Source of the DNA: Oscillospiraceae bacterium
Lineage (GTDB): Bacteria; Bacillota; Clostridia; Oscillospirales; Acutalibacteraceae
Direction of reading: 5' to 3'
DNA length: 6,727 bases
Assembly: GCA_902795765.1 (NCBI GenBank)
Contig: CADBMQ010000065.1
Coordinates: 1 to 6,727 of the forward strand
The notes below the pieces were generated by a model. It was not told where the DNA came from, ran no database searches, and worked only from the letters and a program-made list of their open reading frames with translations. Shown here in pieces: positions 1 to 5,079 of the stretch. A program made the position numbers and the translations under genes. Within the stretch, counting starts at the first letter, position 1. The number at the start of each line of letters is the position of its first letter.

Positions 1-333
1 CAATTAGAATCGGCTAATATTTTAATTAATTATTTAAAGGCAAATTATAATTATAATGGCACTCCTCAAACAGGATCATCTAACACAGCAGGCACAACAG
101 CTACAACGGCTACAACGGCTGCAACTACAAAAGCAACTACAACAACCACAAGCCCGACACCGTCCAAAAAAGGCGATGTAAACGGCGACGGCGTTGTAAA
201 TGCACTCGACTTGCAGATGCTCGTTAGATTGGTTACAGAGGGTAAACCTGGTGATCTTTCTACATGCGACATCAACAACGATGGTAAAGTTGATATCCTT
301 GATGTAAGAGCGTTGCTCTCAAAAATTCTTTAA
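1..333 (+). CDS. Dockerin-bearing secreted protein, C-terminal part (5' end outside window)
   Basis: Frame 1 is open from the window edge to TAA, giving 110 residues of a longer protein. Residues 1-20 belong to an upstream module I do not recognise. Residues about 21-56 are a Thr/Ala/Pro-rich linker. Residues 59-110 are a type I dockerin with two calcium-binding repeats: repeat 1 has D59, N61, D63 and D70, and repeat 2 has D90, N92, D94 and D101, each followed by a hydrophobic helix. Dockerins of this kind bind cohesins on scaffoldin proteins, so the full protein is probably an extracellular subunit of a cellulosome- or amylosome-like complex, usually a glycoside hydrolase, esterase or binding protein. 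The catalytic part is not in view, so no enzyme activity can be assigned. Another dockerin gene lies just downstream on the same strand. Confidence 0.93.
   Translation, partial: QLESANILINYLKANYNYNGTPQTGSSNTAGTTATTATTAATTKATTTTTSPTPSKKGDVNGDGVVNALDLQMLVRLVTEGKPGDLSTCDINNDGKVDILDVRALLSKIL
100..152 (+). repeat. Low-complexity Thr/Ala linker repeat (9-bp units)
   Basis: Two exact 9-bp units (gctacaacg) at 100-117 lead into degenerate ACA/ACT/GCA codon repeats encoding Thr- and Ala-rich linker sequence. Such linkers are typical between modules of ruminococcal extracellular enzymes and are prone to length change by slippage or recombination. Confidence 0.75.
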
Positions 334-366
334 GCATTCTATTTCCTATATTCATCTCTCTAAAAT

Positions 367-391
367 GCCACCTTGCGTAAAGCAAGGTGGC
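367..391 (+). terminator. Perfect 10-bp hairpin after the first dockerin gene (terminator-like, no U-tract)
   Basis: The arms gccaccttgc (367-376) and gcaaggtggc (382-391) pair perfectly around a 5-nt loop, 33 nt after the TAA at 333. This is where an intrinsic terminator of the upstream gene would sit. The sequence after the stem (aatagctgca) has no T-run, so it may be a terminator that lost its tail at a junction, or a non-terminating hairpin. Confidence 0.55.
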
Positions 392-1067
392 AATAGCTGC
401 AATGGGAGCAAGTACTACCGGCAAGAAGTACGAGTTTACGATTACGAACAATGCTGACAACACTGCAAAGTTCGGATTCAAGATTTTCACCGCCGGAGAT
501 ATCGCAAATTTCGATTACAACACAAACGATACTCAGTTTGAGATTGCACCCGGTGCGAGCAAGACTATGACGCTTGATCTGCCGGAGGGGAAAACCTTCC
601 CGTCGACGGTAACAAGTAACGGAACGACAACAGACGGTTATCTGAGCTTTGAGTTCAACGCGGTATGCTCGGCATGGAACCAGGGCAAGATTAACCTTGA
701 GGTCAGCCCGATCTATCTTGTGGGCGAGGGCGGAAGCATCGTTACAACCACGACTACAACGACAACTACAGCTAAAGCTACAACCGTACAGCCGACGAGC
801 ACTGCTACCACGCAAATAACGAGCACAGGTAAAACAAATTCACAGCCGCCAACGCAGACGACTACTAATAACAGCAATAGCAAACTCGGCGATCTCGACC
901 TAGACAGATCGATCAATATCTTTGATCTGCTTATAATGAAGAGGATAGTCGGCTCACCGGACAGTGATTACGCTAAGAGCTATCAAGCAAACGCAGATCT
1001 TAACAAAGACAACACAGTAAATATATCCGACCTGCTTATAATAAAAAAACAAGTTGCTAAAGCTTGA
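387..1067 (+). CDS. Dockerin-bearing extracellular protein, probably 5'-truncated
   Basis: The open frame gives 226 residues. Residues about 13-117 look like a beta-sandwich module with alternating polar and hydrophobic strands; I cannot name its family. Residues 120-165 are a Thr/Ser/Gln linker starting with nine consecutive Thr. Residues 169-226 are a type I dockerin: repeat 1 has D169, D171, D173 and D180, repeat 2 has D204, N206, D208 and D215. The start is doubtful. The frame closes at a TAA (378-380) inside the upstream hairpin, the first possible start is GTG at 387 within the hairpin arm, and neither it nor ATG 402 has a ribosome binding site. There is no signal peptide although dockerin proteins are exported. 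I infer that the real 5' part was lost by deletion or rearrangement or by misassembly, and that this is a pseudogene fragment. The role would be cohesin binding on a scaffoldin. Confidence 0.8.
   Translation: MAIAAMGASTTGKKYEFTITNNADNTAKFGFKIFTAGDIANFDYNTNDTQFEIAPGASKTMTLDLPEGKTFPSTVTSNGTTTDGYLSFEFNAVCSAWNQGKINLEVSPIYLVGEGGSIVTTTTTTTTTAKATTVQPTSTATTQITSTGKTNSQPPTQTTTNNSNSKLGDLDLDRSINIFDLLIMKRIVGSPDSDYAKSYQANADLNKDNTVNISDLLIIKKQVAKA
744..776 (+). repeat. Poly-Thr codon tract in the second dockerin protein
   Basis: Nine Thr codons in a row (mixed ACA, ACC, ACG and ACT) open the linker between the beta-rich module and the dockerin. The mixed codons suggest selection for the amino acids and not a simple trinucleotide expansion. 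Confidence 0.6.
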
Positions 1068-1085
1068 TAATTACGAGTAATACTA

Positions 1086-1118
1086 CGCGCCTTCTGTATT
1101 TATCAGACAGAAGGCGCG
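1086..1118 (+). terminator. Perfect 12-bp hairpin after the second dockerin gene
   Basis: The arms cgcgccttctgt (1086-1097) and acagaaggcgcg (1107-1118) pair perfectly around a 9-nt loop, 18 nt after the TGA of the second dockerin gene. The position and GC-rich stem fit an intrinsic terminator, but the following bases (cattcatagc) carry no U-tract. It also separates that gene from the convergent transposase remnant. Confidence 0.65.
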
Positions 1119-1179
1119 CATTCATAGCAGCTTTCGCGGCATAAACGCTCAGAAGGTGCTCATATGCAAGTGGAGACAG

Positions 1180-1449
1180 CTAATTAAGCGCCAATTGAGG
1201 CCGTACAGCATTGTAATATGCCTCGATATATGAAAATATATCAGCTTGCGCTTCAGCTATTGTACGGTAATGTTTATGATGTACAAGTTCAAATTTCAGA
1301 CAACTGAAAAAGTTTTCTGCTACGGCGTTATCATATGGATCACCCTTTCCTGACATGCTTTGAGTAATGCTATGTTTTGCTATGCCTAAACGGCAGTGAA
1401 ATATATTAAATTTCGGCTTTCGGGGAGCTATACATACTCCAAAAAGCAA
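1180..1449 (-). pseudogene. IS3-family transposase (OrfB) C-terminal remnant
   Basis: Minus-strand frame of 89 codons. Residues about 25-89 match the end of IS3-family DDE transposases (rve integrase core): the segment SMSGKGDPYDNAVAENFF carries the third catalytic acid (E45, bases 1315-1317), followed by the usual YRTIAEAQADIFSYIEAYYN and RPQLALN stretches. The first two catalytic Asp residues are absent. Residues 1-24 do not look like transposase, so the homology begins near base 1377 and the ATG at 1449 is not a true start. At 1180-1182 an in-frame TAG interrupts the protein, and the frame then continues with LSPLAYEHLLS (down to about 1147), which matches the normal family tail, so the TAG looks like a nonsense mutation. 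No OrfA, terminal inverted repeats or target duplication were found. It is an inactive fragment left by a past insertion. Confidence 0.85.
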
Positions 1450-1559
1450 CTAAATACCGCTTATTTGAATTTTTGAAGTATACTTAAGCTATTTACCCTA
1501 ACTTCACTTTTTCATTTAAGCTCAGTGATACGCCTTTTATAACCTACAAAACCCGTATT
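1386..1559. other. Unassigned spacer between transposase and sigma-factor remnants
   Basis: This stretch has no ORF with recognisable protein character and no strong hairpin followed by a T-run. It lies between two decayed mobile-element pieces, and the breakpoint of each is probably within it. The frame of the downstream sigma remnant is open from 1488, but residues before about 1554 show no recognisable sigma region 2. Confidence 0.4.
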
Positions 1560-1640
1560 ATGTGGGAGGAAATTCACAGTTATATACGCACGATGCGGAC
1601 AGGCTTTACGGTGCTGAGTGACGATGAGTATGCCACCTGA
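1560..1640 (+). pseudogene. Upstream piece of the sigma-70-like gene, in another frame
   Basis: ATG at 1560 opens a 26-codon frame (MWEEIHSYIRTMRTGFTVLS, then DDEYAT) ending at TGA 1638. The HSYIRTM stretch sits where sigma region 3 would be expected just before the next gene. A second frame continues immediately as PEKYYAVIYRL (1636-1668), overlapping the start of the 1649 ORF. Together the three frames read like one protein chain broken by small indels. The frame is open upstream to 1488 without recognisable sigma region 2. The sigma assignment of this piece is inference from order and position, not from a database match. Confidence 0.45.
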
Positions 1641-1648
1641 GAAATATT

Positions 1649-2128
1649 ATGCGGTTATATACCGCCTACAACAGCAAAGGTGATCCCGACACCTTAAAGA
1701 AGATTTATGACGAGGTAGGCTTATCCGAAAAGACGGTAAAAGAGATTTTGCATAGCGGCTTTCACAATATGCAGTTCATTGACTTTTACAGGAACTATGC
1801 CGATGAGGACAGCGAGGAAAGCCGTGAGGATGTAACCTGCGATTATACCTTTGAGCCTTGCCGTGAGCTGATACGGGCAGAACAGACCGAGACGGTATTC
1901 GGTGCATTAGATGAGCTTTCATACCGTGAGCGTGAAGTCATACGCTCTAATATCGGCTTTTGTCCCGATTGCCACAGTATGAAAAGGCCCAAGTTCAGAC
2001 TGCACACATTCCAAGAGATTGCTTACAAAAATGAGCTATCCTCCGCAGAAGCGGCAGTGAACATCTATCACAAGGGTCTTGCGAAGATGAAAGACAAACT
2101 GCAAATGAAAGGCATATTCCATCCATAA
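1649..2128 (+). CDS. Sigma-70-like factor, region 3/4 part (probable 5'-truncated remnant of a mobile element)
   Basis: The frame encodes 159 residues. Residues 11-35 (GDPDTLKKIYDEVGLSEKTV and on) look like a sigma region 3-type helical segment. Residues about 76-152 resemble sigma region 4: ALDELSYREREVI followed by a helix-turn-helix (about 119-147, FQEIAYKNELSSAEAAVNIY). Region 4 would contact the -35 element. It is interrupted by a short insert (101-118) holding a CPDC motif. Region 2, needed for core binding and -10 recognition, is missing, and there is no ribosome binding site before ATG 1649. Sigma-like proteins of this type are common cargo in Firmicutes conjugative and transposable elements, which fits the nearby IS remnant. 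It could be a small regulator in its own right, but the sigma-like sequence in other frames just upstream makes a broken gene more likely. Confidence 0.65.
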   Translation: MRLYTAYNSKGDPDTLKKIYDEVGLSEKTVKEILHSGFHNMQFIDFYRNYADEDSEESREDVTCDYTFEPCRELIRAEQTETVFGALDELSYREREVIRSNIGFCPDCHSMKRPKFRLHTFQEIAYKNELSSAEAAVNIYHKGLAKMKDKLQMKGIFHP

Positions 2129-2414
2129 AGCACGAAAGGCGCCGCATTTCTGTGACGCAATTTATATATGCCCTTTAAGCTCATATATTGAGAAATTCTT
2201 TGATTGCTGAAATATGCGAAGTGACTGTTTCTCTTCCGATGTCGTAGATTTATTTCAGTTGATTTGGGTGCTTTTCGAATTTTCATAAGCACATCGCCGT
2301 TTTTATTATCTTTTGCATTAAACATAGAAAAATCATCGGACAGTATAAAAATAAACCAAGTAATTCCTTGATCTGTGAACATCTGCGTCAGAAACAGAAA
2401 TAGCAGGCACAGCA

Positions 2415-2477
2415 ATGGAAGAACAAAACCAAACGCCACGAACAGGAACGATAATATTTTACGGGAGTGCATTTTGA
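2415..2477 (+). CDS. Tiny ORF (20 codons) whose stop lies in the terminator loop
   Basis: ATG 2415 to TGA 2475-2477 encodes 20 residues starting MEEQNQTPRTG and ending IIFYGSAF. Its last codons form the left arm of the rho-independent terminator, and the stop sits in the loop. That is the layout expected for the end of a gene or a leader peptide. The ribosome binding site is weak (agg at 2405-2407), and the frame extends open upstream only to 2379 (TGA at 2376). It could be the tail of a gene whose front was deleted, or an attenuator-type leader. I do not recognise a family. Confidence 0.25.
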   Translation: MEEQNQTPRTGTIIFYGSAF

Positions 2478-2498
2478 ACGATGCACTCCCGCTTTTTT
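2462..2498 (+). terminator. Rho-independent terminator upstream of the TetR operon
   Basis: The arms cgggagtgcat (2462-2472) and atgcactcccg (2481-2491) pair perfectly over 11 bp with an 8-nt loop, and TTTTTT follows at 2493-2498. This is the best intrinsic terminator in the window. It insulates the TetR operon from upstream plus-strand transcription. Confidence 0.85.
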
Positions 2499-2570
2499 AC
2501 TTTATCCACTGCCACTTTTGGGGCGCATTCAATGCTATCCAACCGGAAATTGCATTTTTTATGGAGACTA

Positions 2571-2599
2571 TTGATTTTTTTAGAAAAAACGAGTATACT
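2571..2599 (+). promoter_or_regulatory. Sigma-A type promoter of the TetR operon
   Basis: A TTGATT box (2571-2576) and a TATACT box (2594-2599) are separated by 17 bp, close to the vegetative consensus. Transcription would start near 2605-2607, about 50 nt before the TetR start codon. Confidence 0.8.
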
Positions 2600-2644
2600 G
2601 TAATTATCGTTACAGAATGTTCATTACAGAATAAGCATTACAGA
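2598..2644 (+). promoter_or_regulatory. Candidate TetR operator: inverted repeat plus three 14-bp-spaced direct repeats
   Basis: CTGTAA (2598-2603) and TTACAG (2610-2615) form an 18-bp palindrome overlapping the end of the -10 box and the expected transcription start. TTACAGA occurs at 2610, 2624 and 2638, an exact 14-bp period, and CATTACAGA occurs twice (2622 and 2636). The last copy ends just before the Shine-Dalgarno sequence. The placement fits autorepression by the adjacent TetR protein; this is inference. Confidence 0.6.
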
Positions 2645-2657
2645 TAGGAGGGACATT

Positions 2658-3236
2658 ATGCCACCGAAAGCGAAGTTTACAAAGGAACAAATCACAAAAG
2701 CTGCACTTGGCGTTGTTTCTGAAAAAGGGGCGCAGGCATTGACTGCTAAGGAACTGGGCGCAGCTTTGGGCACATCTACCACCCCGATTTTTACAGTGTT
2801 CAATTCTATGCAGGAAGTTCAGGATGAAGTGATGCTCGCCGCTATGGAGCGATTTGAGGAATACGCACACAAAGTGGCACATATAAAGCCTGTTTTTAAG
2901 CAGGTGGGTATGCAGATGATTCTGTTTGCCAAGGAAGAACCAAAGCTGTACCAACTCATTTTTATGTCTTCCATCGGCGAAGCACAGACCTTTGATGATA
3001 TTTACGCTCACTTGGGTTCGGTTGCAGATGAATGCTTAGATGTACTTCAAAAAGACTATGATTTGAAGCTTGACAGCGCGAAACTTTTGTTCGAGCATGT
3101 TTGGATCCACACCTTCGGCATAGGTGCTCTGTGTGCCACCGGTATGTGTGATTTTTATGATGATCAGATTGCCGATATGCTGACACAGGATTTTTCCGCA
3201 ATGATGATGCTGATGAAATCCGGCAATTCCAATTAG
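2658..3236 (+). CDS. TetR/AcrR-family transcriptional repressor (WHG-type C-terminal domain)
   Basis: The protein has 192 residues, the usual TetR size. The start is ATG 2658, with AGGAGGG at 2646-2652 well placed before it. Residues 8-55 are a TetR N-terminal DNA-binding domain: a first helix (FTKEQITKAALGVVSEKG), then a helix-turn-helix at about 28-49 (LTAKELGAALGTSTTPIFTV). The remaining helical ligand-binding and dimer domain contains HVWIHTFGIGALC near residues 147-159, resembling the WHG-type C-terminal domain of many Firmicutes TetR proteins. Such proteins bind DNA as dimers and release it on binding a small hydrophobic ligand or a drug. The gene is first in a same-strand cluster of membrane proteins, and its promoter carries a palindrome and repeats, so it probably controls itself and the three genes downstream. 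The ligand is unknown. Confidence 0.92.
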   Translation: MPPKAKFTKEQITKAALGVVSEKGAQALTAKELGAALGTSTTPIFTVFNSMQEVQDEVMLAAMERFEEYAHKVAHIKPVFKQVGMQMILFAKEEPKLYQLIFMSSIGEAQTFDDIYAHLGSVADECLDVLQKDYDLKLDSAKLLFEHVWIHTFGIGALCATGMCDFYDDQIADMLTQDFSAMMMLMKSGNSN

Positions 3237-3304
3237 GCTATAAAAAAGCAAGACCGGATTCCCCCATTGAGGCGATGAAGAAATACAATATTGAGAGGTT
3301 TGAT

Positions 3305-3799
3305 ATGAGCAAACAGATTCGACAATATCTCGGCCTGCTTTCGGCAGTGTTGGTTTATTATTTGGTACACGAAGGTGCGCATCTGATTTACGCGCTGTCC
3401 ATCAGTGTGTTCCGTCAAATCAGCTTTATGGTGGTGGGGATTCAGATTGATGTCTATGCGGACCAGATGAGCAATCTTCAAATGGGCGTTTTTTGTCTGG
3501 TTGGTGCTGTCACGACAACTATTTCAGCCTATGTGTTGACTTTGGCGGCATCAAAAATCTGCAAGTCTACCTCCAAAGTTTTCAAAGCCTGTATGTACTA
3601 TATCACACTGATTATGCTGATGTTGGACCCGCTGTACCTAAGTGTCCTGTGCGGCTTTTTCGGCGGTGGAGATATGAACGGAATTGCCCTACTTCTTACA
3701 GAAGTGTTTGCAAGAATCCTTTTCGGCGTGCTGCTTCTGATCAATGGCTTTGTATTCTGGAAAATAATTCTTCCAAAATATAAAATAGCTTTTTCATAA
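3305..3799 (+). CDS. Polytopic membrane protein with HEGAH motif, M50-protease-like
   Basis: I chose ATG 3305 (164 residues) over ATG 3275, because GAGAGG (3293-3298) sits 6 nt before it. Residues about 9-32 form a first membrane helix carrying H22-E-G-A-H26, a HExxH zinc motif inside the membrane. A second helix (GVFCLVGAVTTTISAYVLTL) follows a short extracytoplasmic-type loop. A third contains LDP (D108), then GGGD (D123), and a last helix lies near residues 130-152. HExxH in helix 1 with a later membrane Asp is the layout of M50 (site-2) proteases, and D108 or D123 could be the third metal ligand. The family is usually larger, with an NPDG or LDG motif that is not exact here, so it may be a divergent or non-catalytic relative. 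It lies 68 nt after the TetR gene and before the membrane flavodoxin, suggesting co-regulation. Confidence 0.75.
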   Translation: MSKQIRQYLGLLSAVLVYYLVHEGAHLIYALSISVFRQISFMVVGIQIDVYADQMSNLQMGVFCLVGAVTTTISAYVLTLAASKICKSTSKVFKACMYYITLIMLMLDPLYLSVLCGFFGGGDMNGIALLLTEVFARILFGVLLLINGFVFWKIILPKYKIAFS

Positions 3800-3817
3800 A
3801 ACGAGGTGCAGTAATCC

Positions 3818-4047
3818 ATGGAGAATACCAATATGAAACACAAAAAGAAAAGAATTATCAAATGGGTTTGTGGCATCCTCGCCACACTTCTAATCGTCGT
3901 TGCTATTCTATGTTTGGCACCATGATTTCAGCGGCAAACACCATTGTGTATTGCCCTGAGGGACGCTGTGCGGATTTCTACTTTGTCGAAAACTATGAAC
4001 ATAGCTACGGCCTGATGCTTCATGAAAAGGGCAACTTTTTGAAGTGA
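3818..4047 (+). pseudogene. Small single-TM protein gene, apparently split by a frameshift
   Basis: Frame A (ATG 3818 to TGA 3923; ATG 3833 with GGAG 9 nt before it is an alternative start) encodes a lysine-rich start (KHKKKR) and a membrane helix (IIKWVCGILATLLIVVAILC), then stops after 35 residues. Frame B, one base out, continues from about 3910 to TGA 4045 with FGTMISAANTIVYCPEGRCA and then DFYFVENYEHSYGLMLHEKG, which reads like a normal soluble tail with a CPEGRC cysteine pair. Joined, they would give a protein of about 76 residues: cytoplasmic basic N-terminus, one helix and a short outside domain. A single missing base around 3905-3923 would explain the break. It could be a real mutation, a sequencing error, or two independent small ORFs. 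The gene lies 18 nt after the HEGAH gene and 22 nt before the next start, so it belongs to the same operon. Function unknown. Confidence 0.6.
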
Positions 4048-4069
4048 TGAGATAAAGGGAGTGGATTTT

Positions 4070-5005
4070 ATGAAACAAGATAGAAAACAGGTTCAGAAAG
4101 CGAAACTCACACGGTCACAAATCGCGAGACGATGGCTAGTGTTTTGGACTCTGTTTATCGGTATTGGTGCGGTGGCAGGAGCGGTTATGATGCTTTACGA
4201 CCCCAGCGGAAAAGCTATGGGAATGGATGCACTGTTACCTTATTTTCAGGTGCTTCCCTTTGCGGATACTCTGTTCCAAAACTACATATTTTCAGGGTTC
4301 GCCCTTTTGATAGTTAATGGGGTGACTAACCTGACAGCAGCGATTCTGCTCTTACTGAAAAAGAAAAGTGGTGTTGTCTTGGGTGGAGTGTTCGGCATCA
4401 CGCTGATGCTTTGGATATGTATTCAGTTTGTGATATTCCCCCTGAATTTTATGTCAACGATATATTTTGTGTTTGGCTTCTGTCAGGCGATTACCGGGTA
4501 TATGGTATGGGTATTTGAAAAACAAGAGGCGTTTCGCATTGATATTTCGGATTATCCCAATATCGGAGCAAACAGCAAGCATTTGGTGGTGTTTTTCTCC
4601 AGAATGGGCTATGTGAAAAAGCAGGCATACGAGGTTGCCAACCGCATCGGTGCCCAAGTTTACGAACTAAAAGCTACCGAACGCACCGAAGGCACATTGG
4701 GTTTCTGGTGGTGCGGACGATTTGCTATGCATGGCTGGGCAATGCCTATTGAACCGCTTGCGGTTGATTTGAGCGTTTATGACCGGGTGACTATCTGCAC
4801 ACCCATTTGGGCTTTTTCCCTGGCTGCTCCGGTGCGAGAATTCTGTCAGCAGGCTGCCGGGAAAATCAAAGCGGCGGACTATGTGCTGGTACACCATACA
4901 AAAGGGCAATATGATTCCGTTGCGCAGGAGATAGATAGGCTTTTGGGCATTACACATAGTTCGTGTGTGAGTGTGTGTTGCCGTAAGAGCGTGTTTTTAA
5001 ATTAA
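4070..5005 (+). CDS. Four-TM membrane protein fused to a flavodoxin-like domain
   Basis: The start is ATG 4070 (311 residues), with AGGGAG (4056-4061) 8 nt upstream; GTG 4061 is in frame but lies within that site. Residues about 20-43, 70-96, 99-121 and 125-148 are hydrophobic helices forming an N-terminal membrane domain. From K170 the chain becomes flavodoxin-like: strand KHLVVFFSRMG (170-180) at the FMN phosphate loop position, followed by a helix KKQAYEVANRIGA, then later DRVTICTPIWAFSLAAPV, the usual loop that packs against the flavin ring. Flavodoxins carry electrons through bound FMN, so a membrane-tethered redox role is likely. The phosphate loop lacks the usual T/S-x-T-G-N-T pattern (here SRMGYV), so FMN binding is not certain. 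The end holds a CVSVCC cysteine cluster and the tail may be altered. It is the last gene of the TetR cluster. Confidence 0.8.
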   Translation: MKQDRKQVQKAKLTRSQIARRWLVFWTLFIGIGAVAGAVMMLYDPSGKAMGMDALLPYFQVLPFADTLFQNYIFSGFALLIVNGVTNLTAAILLLLKKKSGVVLGGVFGITLMLWICIQFVIFPLNFMSTIYFVFGFCQAITGYMVWVFEKQEAFRIDISDYPNIGANSKHLVVFFSRMGYVKKQAYEVANRIGAQVYELKATERTEGTLGFWWCGRFAMHGWAMPIEPLAVDLSVYDRVTICTPIWAFSLAAPVREFCQQAAGKIKAADYVLVHHTKGQYDSVAQEIDRLLGITHSSCVSVCCRKSVFLN

Positions 5006-5079
5006 AAATCGGATATTTTCCAATACGCAAGAAGATCTATTAGTACAAATATGCGGATAAAGGTTCAAATGGAGAGAAT

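Larger units (their letters stand above)
2129..2570. other. Region without a convincing gene
   Basis: About 440 bases lie between the sigma remnant and the TetR promoter. They hold a 20-codon plus-strand ORF (2415-2477) and one strong terminator (2462-2498). A minus-strand frame starting at 2472 with a hydrophobic first 30 residues is not accepted, because its ATG lies in the terminator stem, it lacks a well-placed ribosome binding site, and its tail runs antisense into the sigma remnant. This is probably the edge of a mobile-element insertion. Confidence 0.5.

Noticed and set aside
713..916. Minus-strand ORF rich in Val and Leu opposite the Thr linker
   Set aside because: Shadow of the poly-Thr codons, whose complement reads as Val/Gly/Cys codons; no start signal.
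1476..1485. Palindrome aagtatactt as a possible operator or att core
   Set aside because: Only 10 bp in an AT-rich spacer, with no partner repeat found in the window.
2068..2472. Minus-strand ORF with a hydrophobic N-terminus like a signal peptide (MHSRKILSFLFV...)
   Set aside because: The ATG lies inside the terminator stem, the only ribosome-binding-like motif is too far away, the second half is antisense to the sigma remnant, and A-rich sequence on the plus strand gives Phe/Leu-rich translations by chance.
2610..2644. Three TTACAGA copies as a small CRISPR-like array
   Set aside because: The units are only 7-9 bp with 5-7 bp spacers and lie between promoter and start codon, so operator repeats are the better explanation.
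2375..2647. Plus-strand ORF crossing the terminator and the TetR promoter
   Set aside because: It spans a strong terminator and a near-consensus promoter and has no recognisable protein character or ribosome binding site.
3275..3304. ATG 3275 as start of the HEGAH protein
   Set aside because: The ribosome binding site before ATG 3305 is better spaced, and the extra ten residues add no recognisable feature.
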